Shown here piece by piece: positions 1-7,064 of a stretch of 8,389 nt of DNA (position 1 is its first letter; each line of letters starts with the position of its first letter). The position numbers and the translations under genes are program-made. The notes beneath the pieces are model-generated. The model had not been told where the DNA came from. It searched no databases and saw nothing but the letters and a program-made list of their open reading frames with translations. This DNA comes from Acidobacteriota bacterium (GTDB lineage Bacteria > Acidobacteriota > Terriglobia > Terriglobales > Acidobacteriaceae), in the NCBI GenBank assembly GCA_021779695.1, contig JAJYAE010000191.1, positions 1 through 8,389 on the forward strand. The letters run 5' to 3'.

Positions 1-117
1 TCCCAATCCCCACCTCCGCTTTCACCCAAAAGTTGAATGCGTTATCCTCGATGACCTTCCAAATCTGACGAGATGCTGCTTGTAAATAAATGATAAATAA
101 GAGAGAGAAAAATAAGT
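1..117. other. Upstream flank with no recognised gene; AT-rich tract before promoter
   Basis: No gene can be supported here. Two plus-strand frames are open from the window edge to stops at 66-68 (TGA) and 83-85 (TAA), so the tail of an upstream gene is possible, but the 20-27 residues available match nothing I recognise. From about 81 to 117 the sequence becomes strongly AT-rich, with a repeated AAATAA element (84-99) and a purine run. This contrasts with the GC-rich coding DNA around it and could act as an UP-like element for the promoter that follows. Confidence 0.4.
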
Positions 118-145
118 TTGACAAATATATTTGTCGCGGGATAAA
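118..145 (+). promoter_or_regulatory. Sigma70-type promoter for the small TonB_C gene
   Basis: A perfect -35 hexamer TTGACA (118-123) is followed after 16 bases by GATAAA (140-145), a 4/6 match to the -10 consensus. Transcription would start near 152 and give a leader of about 30 nt before the ATG at 184. The AT-rich tract just upstream supports promoter function. The -10 choice is less certain than the -35. Confidence 0.6.
120..135. promoter_or_regulatory. Perfect 16-bp palindrome over the -35 element (candidate operator)
   Basis: GACAAATATATTTGTC equals its own reverse complement over all 16 bases. It shares GACA with the -35 hexamer and fills most of the spacer, where a bound dimeric repressor would block RNA polymerase. 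The ACA...TGT half-site ends are broadly like those bound by BlaI/MecI/CopY-type winged-helix repressors, but assigning a family is inference. No regulator gene lies in the window. Confidence 0.5.
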
Positions 146-171
146 TTGGTGATGGTCACTCTTGACCAATT
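144..171 (+). promoter_or_regulatory. Leader inverted repeat next to the ribosome binding site
   Basis: AATTGGT (144-150) pairs with ACCAATT (165-171). An alternative, tighter hairpin pairs GGTCA (154-158) with TGACC (163-167) around a 4-nt loop. Both lie just before the ribosome binding site GGAGA (172-176), which sits 7 nt from the ATG at 184. If transcription starts near 152, only the inner hairpin would be in the RNA. It could be a regulatory leader or part of a DNA operator; neither is proven. Confidence 0.3.
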
Positions 172-183
172 GGAGATATCTTT

Positions 184-642
184 ATGCGCACACTTCTTGT
201 TGGCTCAGTCCTTTTCTCCACGTTGCTGCTCCACGCGCAGACACGCACGAACGGCCAGAGTGTCACGATGGAAGCCACCAACTCAACCTCAGCCGGGATG
301 CCCGCTCCGATCGCAGGAGTTCCCGACGTACGTGCCCTTAACCCTGACCGCCCCATCAGCACCGGCGTCATCGCTCCGAAGCTTCTTACTTCCCCTAAAA
401 TCGTCGTCGCAAAGTCTGACTTTCGCGAGGATGATCTGAGTTCCGAGAAGGCCGTAGTGAGCTTCAAAGTGGATGCATACGGCACACCGCATCATGTGCA
501 AATCATCAAGTCCGTGAATCCGGAAGTGGACTCTAAGGTCGTAGCTGCAGTCAGCGCATGGCACTTCACCCCTGCCACGCTCGATGACCAGGCTGTTCCT
601 ATCAATCTCAACCTTGTTGTGCAGTTCCAGGCAGCAAAATAG
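184..642 (+). CDS. Exported protein with a stand-alone TonB C-terminal-like domain
   Basis: A 152-residue protein. Residues 1-18 look like a Sec signal peptide (MRTLLVGSVLFSTLLLHA, cleavage probably before Q19). Residues 20-67 are low-complexity linker rich in Ala, Pro, Ser and Thr. Residues ~68-149 resemble a TonB_C fold: VSFKVDAYGTPHHVQIIKS, then an amphipathic helix, then WHFTPATLDDQAVPINLNL, matching the family pattern of VDxxGxPxxVxV and (Y/W)xFxPA...PV. The same pattern ends the larger TonB-family protein at 7195-8334, so the two domains are paralogous in type. Unlike a true TonB there is no retained membrane anchor, so the mature protein is probably periplasmic and cannot by itself transmit inner-membrane energy. 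The start is fixed by GGAGA 7 nt upstream and by the signal peptide. The gene has its own promoter and terminator and looks monocistronic. Its function is unknown. Confidence 0.8.
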   Translation: MRTLLVGSVLFSTLLLHAQTRTNGQSVTMEATNSTSAGMPAPIAGVPDVRALNPDRPISTGVIAPKLLTSPKIVVAKSDFREDDLSSEKAVVSFKVDAYGTPHHVQIIKSVNPEVDSKVVAAVSAWHFTPATLDDQAVPINLNLVVQFQAAK

Positions 643-663
643 GCTCTTGAACCATCTGCAAAT

Positions 664-722
664 CGCCACTCTTTCCCGGATTGCATCGTTTTCGACGACA
701 AATCGGGAAGGAGTGGCGTTTT
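664..722 (+). terminator. Strong hairpin terminator between convergent genes
   Basis: CGCCACTCTTTCCCG (664-678) pairs with CGGGAAGGAGTGGCG (704-718), 15 pairs including one T-G wobble, and is followed by TTTT (719-722). The interior adds a small TCG-TTTT-CGA hairpin (686-695). It lies 22 bases after the stop of the small TonB_C gene, as expected for its terminator. Read from the other strand the stem is followed only by ATTTGC, so any action on transcripts from the aminopeptidase gene would be weaker. Confidence 0.8.
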
Positions 723-792
723 GCTGGTGGTCAGCTTTAAGTGCGCACAACCTGCCGCGCGAGTTTCGAACACCCTCTGCTGTTCCCGGCCT

Positions 793-3399
793 CTAACGTT
801 GAGCCATCCACGCGGTCAGATTCGGTCCTTGCAGCCTGCGCAGTTCTGAACAGCCATCGATCCGTTCGATACTGTGCTTCACCATGCGCTCGGCAGAGGC
901 GACCGGATGCGTGGCAAAGAAGTCCTGGACATTCTTCGCTGCGTCTTCGGTACAGAAGGTTCCCGTCGATTCCACCAGAACGTTGCCAAGTTCGGGTGTC
1001 AGCAGAGCGTGCACCGCATCCCAGTGCGTCTGCATAAACTTCCAGGCTTTGTCGCGCCGCGCTCCACCCATATACATCGGGATCGCAATCTGGATTGCCG
1101 CATCCTGGTTACGCACCTTGCCGGAAATCGCAAACTCAAGGGAACGCTCCTCCAGATCTGGATTCTCAAACATCGCAAGAAGCCGCAACGAGCTGATCTG
1201 GATCTCTGGATTCGTGGATGTCTCGTAGACCTTCTGAAGCTTGTCAAAAAGCTCCGAATCTCCATTGCGGGCCGCAACACGCAACGCCGTTTGCGCCAGC
1301 GTGGCATCCACCGAAGCTGGGTTTGCAAGGTATTGATCAGCGATCTTACGCGCATCGTCCAGGACCTTCGGATCTTTTCCCAGGTCGCCGAGAATACCAA
1401 ACAAGTCGGCGCGCAATTGCCGCGTGTTGGCTGAATCACCGGCCGCCGGCGGGCCAAGCTTTTCATACTCCGGCTCGTAGGTCTTGCGAATCCACGTTGC
1501 CAGTCCATCTTGATCTGCCTGGGTCGTCGCGATGCGTTCGTAGACCGCTTCCACTGCTCCTGTTGCCGAGCTGATCACGGCGTCATTGGAATCCGCCTTC
1601 ATCGCCTCAACCAGATTGAGATAGTCGCCCACGGTTGCGGTATTTGCGCGGACCTGCGCCCACTCATCACCTAGCAGGCTGATGCGCTCTGTCGGCGTCA
1701 GGCTTGACTCCACATGCGCCACCAGCTTCGCATACACATCCGCAGGGTACTGGCTCCGGTAGTAGCCTTTCCCGTTGGCGTTGGCAAAGAAAAGTGCGCC
1801 CGCTGGATAGTGAACCGAGGCCGTCTCTGGTGTCACCAGCTCACAGGCTGGCTCCGGACCACTCGATTTGAAGCACACCGGAATTGTCCACTTCTGGCTT
1901 GGATCAATTTTGATGCTGGGGCTTAGAAAGAAACGCTTCTGCGAGACACTCACGCTTCCATTTGAGGGCTCGCCAAAGGCCAGCAGCGGTTCTCCGGCCT
2001 GTGCCACCAGCGAGTCCATGATCTTGTCCACGGGCTTGTGGCTTGTCGCCGTCTGTGCATTCCAAAAATCCTCCGCCGTTGCGTTGCCGTATAAATGCGC
2101 TTCAAGGTAAGCGTGGACGCCCTTACGAAATGTCTCTTCGCCGAGGTAGTTCTCCACCATCAACAACACATCGCTCGCTTTGCCGTATGAGATGCCGTCG
2201 AACATCTCTTCAATCTCATCGCGCGTGTCCGCCTTCGCACGAATCGCTCGCGAGGTGGGTTCCGCATCAAGATTGAGCGTGCCGTCCATGTTTTCGGCGA
2301 CGTCCTGATCAATGTGCCACTCCGGGTGCATCGCGGCAACGGGCTTGTTCTCCATCCAGGTCGCAAAGCCCTCGTTGAGCCACACATTGTTCCACCACTG
2401 CATCGTGACCAGATCGCCAAACCACTGGTGAGCCATCTCGTGCGCAATCACCAGGGCAACTTCCTTCTTTGATCCGATGGAAGCCGTCTTGGGATCGATA
2501 AGCAGCGCAGTCTCCCGATAGGTGATGGCCCCAAAGTTCTCCATCGCGCCAGCCTCAAAGTCAGGAAGGCCGATGAGGTCAAGCTTCTTCAGCGGATAGG
2601 GAATTCCAAAATAGTTGTTGTAGTAGTGCAGGACAAACTTGGCAACTTCCAGCCCGTAGGAAGTCAGACCAACCTTGTCGGGTGTCGAGCAGACCCGGAG
2701 AGCCACGCCATCCTGCGCGCCTGAAGTGCACTGAAAGTCGCCCACCAGGAACGCAACCAGGTATGTGGACATCTTCGGCGTGGTCAGGAATTTGATCGTG
2801 TGCTTATCCGCCTGGGGCCCGGGCATATCGCTCACGATGGGACCGTTTGAGATTGCTGTATCTCCCTTGTCAACTACCAGCGTGATGTCAAAGCGGGCCT
2901 TGAATGCGGGCTCGTCGAAGGAAGGAAAGGCCCGCCGAGCATCCGTTGATTCAAACTGCGTGACGGCGTAGTTCCGGCGCGCTGTCTTGGAGAGATAAAA
3001 GCCCCGCAATTTGTCATTCAGGATTCCCGTGTAGCGAATGTGGATCGTCGCCTTGCCTGCCGGGATCTCACGGGGGACCGACAAGGTCACCTGCTCCTTT
3101 TCCTTGTCGAAAGTGACAGTCGCTTTCTGGTCTTCAGTACCTCTCGAGATGCTGGCCGATTGGATTTCAATCTCAAGCGCATTCAGGGTGATGGCCCTTA
3201 CGGCTTCCTTTGTCTCCACTTCAATGGATTCAATACCGCTGAAGGTCGCTGTCTGCAGGTTTGGCGAAAGCGCCAGCGAGTAATGTTCAGGGAGGACGGT
3301 CGTTGGAAGGCGCTCCGCGCTTGCATGGAAGCCAAAGATACAAAAACACGCAACGGCGATCGTGGCGCGCAGAGGCAGAGTCAAATTAAATGATTTCAT
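793..3399 (-). CDS. Exported M1-family zinc aminopeptidase (gluzincin)
   Basis: An 868-residue metallopeptidase expected to release N-terminal amino acids from peptides. Residues 1-28 form a signal peptide (hydrophobic core ATIAVACFCIFGF, HASA cleavage motif), so it acts in the periplasm or outside the cell. The N-terminal beta domain carries TQFESTDARRAFPSFDEP (147-164), the M1 signature region with a substrate-binding Gln at 148. The catalytic domain has GAMEN at 284-288, the zinc motif HEMAH at 320-324 with the third ligand E343 in LNEGFATW, and the transition-state Tyr at 405 (ISYGKAS). All key residues are present. The rest is a helical ERAP1_C-like region, the usual size for the ERAP/PepN-like group. 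The open frame extends to 3597, but the ATG at 3399 is chosen because the signal peptide begins there and GAGGA lies 4 nt upstream (3404-3408). The gene faces the small TonB_C gene and lies 230 bp downstream of lspA on the same strand. Substrate preference cannot be read from sequence. Confidence 0.95.
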   Translation of the reverse strand: MKSFNLTLPLRATIAVACFCIFGFHASAERLPTTVLPEHYSLALSPNLQTATFSGIESIEVETKEAVRAITLNALEIEIQSASISRGTEDQKATVTFDKEKEQVTLSVPREIPAGKATIHIRYTGILNDKLRGFYLSKTARRNYAVTQFESTDARRAFPSFDEPAFKARFDITLVVDKGDTAISNGPIVSDMPGPQADKHTIKFLTTPKMSTYLVAFLVGDFQCTSGAQDGVALRVCSTPDKVGLTSYGLEVAKFVLHYYNNYFGIPYPLKKLDLIGLPDFEAGAMENFGAITYRETALLIDPKTASIGSKKEVALVIAHEMAHQWFGDLVTMQWWNNVWLNEGFATWMENKPVAAMHPEWHIDQDVAENMDGTLNLDAEPTSRAIRAKADTRDEIEEMFDGISYGKASDVLLMVENYLGEETFRKGVHAYLEAHLYGNATAEDFWNAQTATSHKPVDKIMDSLVAQAGEPLLAFGEPSNGSVSVSQKRFFLSPSIKIDPSQKWTIPVCFKSSGPEPACELVTPETASVHYPAGALFFANANGKGYYRSQYPADVYAKLVAHVESSLTPTERISLLGDEWAQVRANTATVGDYLNLVEAMKADSNDAVISSATGAVEAVYERIATTQADQDGLATWIRKTYEPEYEKLGPPAAGDSANTRQLRADLFGILGDLGKDPKVLDDARKIADQYLANPASVDATLAQTALRVAARNGDSELFDKLQKVYETSTNPEIQISSLRLLAMFENPDLEERSLEFAISGKVRNQDAAIQIAIPMYMGGARRDKAWKFMQTHWDAVHALLTPELGNVLVESTGTFCTEDAAKNVQDFFATHPVASAERMVKHSIERIDGCSELRRLQGPNLTAWMAQR

Positions 3400-3629
3400 G
3401 CAATCCTCAGGAGGGCTTCTGTTCGAAGATTGAGTTGCCGCGTAAGCCCAAGGTTGGTTGCTTGCACTGGACCCTCGCGGCCAGTCAAGCCGATTCTTGA
3501 TTGACCCATTGTAGGACAACAGCCCGCTCTTTGCGGATACGGGAATGGAGGGAGTTTCGTTCCTCAAAAACGAAGGGGAGCGTGTCGTTCCTATCAACCA
3601 ACGATTTCACTTCGCCTCGTGGATTGCCT
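3400..3629 (-). other. 230-bp spacer between lspA and the aminopeptidase gene
   Basis: No gene is supported. The aminopeptidase frame stays open through most of it, but the translation is not protein-like (rich in Ser, Arg, Pro and Asn) and precedes the signal peptide. Read on the minus strand there is a possible -10 element TACAAT (3513-3508), but no convincing -35 at the proper distance, and a TTGACT (3488-3483) without a matching -10. Two short hairpins lie at 3556-3604. I see no clear T-tailed terminator after lspA, so read-through into the aminopeptidase gene is possible. Confidence 0.4.
3556..3604. repeat. Two tandem small hairpins with a shared sequence
   Basis: TTCGTT (3556-3561) pairs with AACGAA (3569-3574) around a 7-nt loop. 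TCGTT (3585-3589) pairs with AACGA (3600-3604) around a 10-nt loop. Both units begin TCGTTCCT and end AACGA, so they look like two copies of one degenerate element. No T-run follows either one, so they are not ordinary Rho-independent terminators. The stems are only 5-6 bp and chance is not excluded. Confidence 0.3.
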
Positions 3630-4151
3630 TCAGGCAGCCTCATCCTCTTCTTCTTCGTCGCGATCACTTTGGAGCAGGGAAGCGAGCACCAGCAGGCAGG
3701 CGCCCACCACAATGCAGCTATCAGCGACATTAAAGTCCGGCCAGATGTAATGCACAATCCGGACTTCAATGAAGTCGATGACAGACCCATACACGATGCG
3801 ATCGTGCAGGTTTCCGAGGGCGCCGCCGAGAATGAGAGAAAGCGCAACCGTCGTCATCGTGAACCGGCTACCAAGACGAACCATCCCGATGAGTACCGCA
3901 ATCGAGGCCACCAGTGTAAACGCGATCAGTCCCCAGCGCACCGCATGCGGTGAAGTCGAATCAGCCAGCAATGAGAATGCGGCGCCTTCGTTGGTCCAGT
4001 GAGTGATGCGCAGAATCCCGGGAATCACCGGAATGGCTCCGCCGATCCGGATATGTGCAGACACCCAGCTCTTCGTCATGTGATCCGCCAGAATCACCAG
4101 AGCAGAAATCAAAAGAAGCCAGGGAAGGCGACGAGGAGACGCGTGTTTCAT
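3630..4151 (-). CDS. lspA: Lipoprotein signal peptidase (signal peptidase II)
   Basis: A 173-residue integral inner-membrane aspartyl protease that removes the signal peptide from prolipoproteins after their lipid modification. Family motifs appear in order: ADHMTKSW (22-29), NEGAAF (54-59), GGALGNLHDR (109-118) followed by VIDF with catalytic D126, and FNVADS with catalytic D144. Four membrane segments are visible at about 11-28, 72-92, 98-115 and 142-161. The length is typical. The C-terminus is unusually acidic (SDRDEEEEDEAA, 162-173). The frame is open upstream to 4277, but that part lies inside ileS; the ATG at 4151 overlaps the ileS stop as ATGA and has GGGAG 6 nt upstream (4158-4162). 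The overlap implies translational coupling to ileS, a linkage known from many bacteria. Confidence 0.97.
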   Translation of the reverse strand: MKHASPRRLPWLLLISALVILADHMTKSWVSAHIRIGGAIPVIPGILRITHWTNEGAAFSLLADSTSPHAVRWGLIAFTLVASIAVLIGMVRLGSRFTMTTVALSLILGGALGNLHDRIVYGSVIDFIEVRIVHYIWPDFNVADSCIVVGACLLVLASLLQSDRDEEEEDEAA

Positions 4152-7054
4152 TGCGCGCTCCCGGGTGATGGCGGCTTCACACCCATTGCATGCAGCGCGT
4201 CCTGGCAGCGCGTACACACTTGTTCCCACATCCCGTAGTTGCTTACCGCCGGCATAAAGTTCCAGCAACGGGCGCACTTGGTGCCGCTCGCTGGCCGTAC
4301 TTCTACCACGCAGGGAGCTTCTTGCCCGTTTGGGGCCTCAACGACGCAGGCCGCTGAGACATTAATGATCTCCTTCAATCCGGCGGCATAGCGCTGCAGC
4401 AGCTGCAATGTCTCGCCAGAAGCCGCAATCTCTACTTCAGCCTCTAGGCCTTTACCAATTCGCTTGGCTTGACGCGCTTCTTCCAGCGCGCGCAGGGCCT
4501 CGTCACGAACAGCAAAAATTCGCTTCCACTCCTCAAGCAAAGGTGCTGGACTCTCGGAGTAAATCTCCTCAGGCTTGGGAAAGAGCGCCAGATGCACAGT
4601 GGCTTCGCGCCCCGCGATCTGCGGCAAATGTTCCCACACTTCATCCGCGGTGAAGCTCAGTATCGGTGCAACCAGCCGTACCAGCGCTTCGGTAATCTGC
4701 CATAACACCGTCTGGGCAGAGCGCCGCGCCGGATCCGATGGCGCAAAGGTGTACATGCGGTCCTTGAGCACATCGAGATAGAAGGCGCTCAAATCCACAA
4801 TCGCAAACTCATTGATTGCCTGATACACGCGATGGAACTCAAAGTCCTCGTACCAGCCGAGGATATTCTCAGTCAGCTCGCGCGTACGGGCAAGCATGTA
4901 GCGATCCAGAGGTTGAAGCTCCTTCTCCGCTACCCGGTCACGGGCCGGGTCAAAGCTCTGCAGGTTGCCCAGTAGGAAGCGGAACGTGTTGCGTAGCTTG
5001 CGATAGAGCTCCGCGCAGCGTGCCATCAGGTTTTCGCTGGCTGCCATGTCTTCACGAAAATCCACGGACGCTACCCAGAGCCGGACAATCTCTCCACCCA
5101 TGCGATTCGCAATGTCGACCGGGTCCACTCCATTGCCCAGTGACTTGGACATGGCGCGCCCCTGCTCGTCCAGTGTCCATCCCGCGGTCGCCACATGCGA
5201 GTAAGGCGCGCAACCACGCAGAGCAACCGAGGTGAGCAATGACGAGTGGAACCAACCGCGATGTTGATCGCCGCCTTCCAGGTAGAGACACGGCACTTCT
5301 CGATTGCGCTGGAAGGCCCGATAGGCGTCTTTCAAATCAGCGTCGGATTCACACACAGCAAACCAGCTTGTGCCGGAATCGAACCAGACATCCAGAATGT
5401 CAGTTTCTTTCCGGTAGCTCGTACCGCCGCAGTGAGCACATTTGGAATCGGCTGGCAGCAACACTGCTGTGTCGGTCGTGTGCCATGCCTCGGCGCCCTC
5501 GCGTTCAAAGAGGTCGATGATCTTGCGATTCAAGGCAGGGTCGAGAATCGGCTTATTACAGCCTTCGCACAGGAATACAGCGATTGGAACTCCCCAGATC
5601 CTTTGCCGGCTGATGCACCAGTCGGGGCGGGTCGCGATCATATTGGTAATGCGCTCTTTTCCCCAGGCCGGATCCCAAACCACCTTGTCAATCTCTTCAA
5701 TCGTGAGTTGGCGGAATGTCGTTGTACTGCCATCCGCGCGCTGAACGGGCGTTTCCAGACCAATGAACCATTGCTCCGTTGCGCGGAAGATGACCGGATG
5801 ATGGCAGCGCCAGCAATGCGGATACGAGTGCTCCAGATCTTTGGTCGCCAGCAGAGCGCGGCGCTCTTCCAGCATCGCAATGATGATGGGATTTGCCTCC
5901 CACACCTTCAAGCCCTCAAACGGAGGAGGCGCTGCAAGTGACCAGGCAGTCGGGTCAACATGGATTCGGCCCGCTGCATCGACGCGGCAAGTCGGGTCCA
6001 GCTTGTATCGCTGTCCAGTGTAGAAGTCATCTGCGCCATGGGAAGGCGCGGTGTGCACGGCCCCTGTGCCAGTATCCGCGGTCACATAGGTGGCCAGGAC
6101 TCCAAGGATGCTCCGTTCCAGAAATGGGTGTTGGAACGTAGCCGATTCGAGCACGCTCCCTTTGAATCGACTGACTTCGGCGGACGCGCCCAGCTTGCAC
6201 GCCGCCTTCACTTGTTCCGCCAGTTCCGACGCCACAATGTATACCGGGCCCTCTTCTGTTGCGAGGGCGACGTACTCAAAGTCAGGATGGAAGGCAACAG
6301 CCAGTGACGCCGGAAGCGTCCAGGGCGTCGTCGTCCAGATGATGGTGAACACCTCACGGCCGGCAAGCCGGGCATCCAGCAATTCAGGAGGGGATGTAAG
6401 CCGGTAGCGAACGTAGACCGACGGGCTGGTGTGCATCTCATATTCCACTTCGGCTTCCGCCAGGGCGGTGCGGTCGTGGATGCACCAGTAGACAGGCTTC
6501 AGGCCGCGGTAGACGAATCCCTTTTCCAGAAACCCATAAAACGCCTCAAGTGTGCGCGCCTCGTAATCGCGCGACATGGTTTTGTAAGGCTCATTCCACC
6601 GGCCAAAACAGCCAATCCTCTGAAATTGTGAGGTTTGCAGATCCACATACTTCTGGGCATAGGCCCGGCAGGCTTCCAGAACGTCTGGCGCCGGCATCTC
6701 CAGCTTCTTCCGCCCCAGATGCTCGTCCACCTTGATTTCGATCGGAAGACCGTGGCAGTCGTATCCGGGTACGTAGGCAGCATCGTAGCCTGCCATCGTC
6801 TTCGACTTCACGACGAAGTCCTTCAATCCCTTATTCAGCGCATGTCCCAGATGAATAGGGCCGTTGGCGTAGGGTGGACCATCATGGAGGAGGTAGGCTG
6901 GCCGGCCCTTGCCGGCTTTGCGAAGCTCTTCATAGAGATGCATTGAGGCCCAACGTGCCAGCCGAAGCGGCTCATTCTGGGGCAGATTTGCTTTCATCGG
7001 GAAGGCAGTCTGGGGCAAAGTCAAGGTTGCCTTCAGCTCCGGCGCAGAGGACAT
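4148..7054 (-). CDS. ileS: Isoleucyl-tRNA synthetase
   Basis: A 968-residue cytoplasmic class I aminoacyl-tRNA synthetase that charges tRNA-Ile. The N-terminus has the family LPQTAFPMKANLP stretch (13-25). The ATP-binding HIGH motif is HLGH at 68-71. The CP1 editing domain (about 200-400) contains TTTPWTLPAS (241-250) and HTAPSHGADD (334-343), consistent with active post-transfer editing of Val-tRNA. The second class I signature reads AMSKS (634-638) instead of KMSKS. A Cys pair at 496/499 with another at 539/542 could bind one zinc. The C-terminal zinc knuckle has Cys 927, 930, 947 and 950 (CARCWNF...CTRC). This is the bacterial-type enzyme, slightly longer than the E. coli protein. A GTG six bases further upstream (7060) is also in frame, but the ATG at 7054 is preferred on ribosome-binding-site spacing. 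It is the first gene of an ileS-lspA pair. Confidence 0.98.
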   Translation of the reverse strand: MSSAPELKATLTLPQTAFPMKANLPQNEPLRLARWASMHLYEELRKAGKGRPAYLLHDGPPYANGPIHLGHALNKGLKDFVVKSKTMAGYDAAYVPGYDCHGLPIEIKVDEHLGRKKLEMPAPDVLEACRAYAQKYVDLQTSQFQRIGCFGRWNEPYKTMSRDYEARTLEAFYGFLEKGFVYRGLKPVYWCIHDRTALAEAEVEYEMHTSPSVYVRYRLTSPPELLDARLAGREVFTIIWTTTPWTLPASLAVAFHPDFEYVALATEEGPVYIVASELAEQVKAACKLGASAEVSRFKGSVLESATFQHPFLERSILGVLATYVTADTGTGAVHTAPSHGADDFYTGQRYKLDPTCRVDAAGRIHVDPTAWSLAAPPPFEGLKVWEANPIIIAMLEERRALLATKDLEHSYPHCWRCHHPVIFRATEQWFIGLETPVQRADGSTTTFRQLTIEEIDKVVWDPAWGKERITNMIATRPDWCISRQRIWGVPIAVFLCEGCNKPILDPALNRKIIDLFEREGAEAWHTTDTAVLLPADSKCAHCGGTSYRKETDILDVWFDSGTSWFAVCESDADLKDAYRAFQRNREVPCLYLEGGDQHRGWFHSSLLTSVALRGCAPYSHVATAGWTLDEQGRAMSKSLGNGVDPVDIANRMGGEIVRLWVASVDFREDMAASENLMARCAELYRKLRNTFRFLLGNLQSFDPARDRVAEKELQPLDRYMLARTRELTENILGWYEDFEFHRVYQAINEFAIVDLSAFYLDVLKDRMYTFAPSDPARRSAQTVLWQITEALVRLVAPILSFTADEVWEHLPQIAGREATVHLALFPKPEEIYSESPAPLLEEWKRIFAVRDEALRALEEARQAKRIGKGLEAEVEIAASGETLQLLQRYAAGLKEIINVSAACVVEAPNGQEAPCVVEVRPASGTKCARCWNFMPAVSNYGMWEQVCTRCQDALHAMGVKPPSPGSAQ

Positions 7055-7059
7055 CGTCA

Positions 7060-7064
7060 CTCCC
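7060..7064 (-). promoter_or_regulatory. Ribosome binding site that decides the ileS start
   Basis: GGGAG on the minus strand (7064-7060) lies 5 nt before the ATG at 7054. The alternative in-frame GTG at 7060 begins on the last G of this motif, so it could not use it. The ATG is therefore the better start. Confidence 0.7.

Noticed and set aside
1..85. C-terminal fragment of an upstream plus-strand gene
   Set aside because: Two frames are open from the edge to nearby stops, but the short translations match nothing recognisable, so neither frame can be preferred.
289..750. 153-residue minus-strand frame across the small TonB_C gene and its terminator
   Set aside because: It runs through the strong terminator hairpin and opposes a gene with a promoter, signal peptide and recognisable fold.
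3400..3597. N-terminal extension of the aminopeptidase frame by 66 residues
   Set aside because: A typical signal peptide and a ribosome binding site mark the ATG at 3399; the upstream translation is low-complexity and would bury the signal peptide.
4152..4277. N-terminal extension of lspA by 42 residues
   Set aside because: It lies wholly inside the end of ileS in another frame, and the first membrane segment of LspA follows the ATG at 4151 at the usual distance.
5246..5941. 231-residue open frame on the plus strand, antisense to ileS
   Set aside because: ileS is intact on the other strand with all motifs. The antisense frame has no recognised domain and no ribosome binding site I would trust, and long antisense frames are expected in GC-rich coding DNA.
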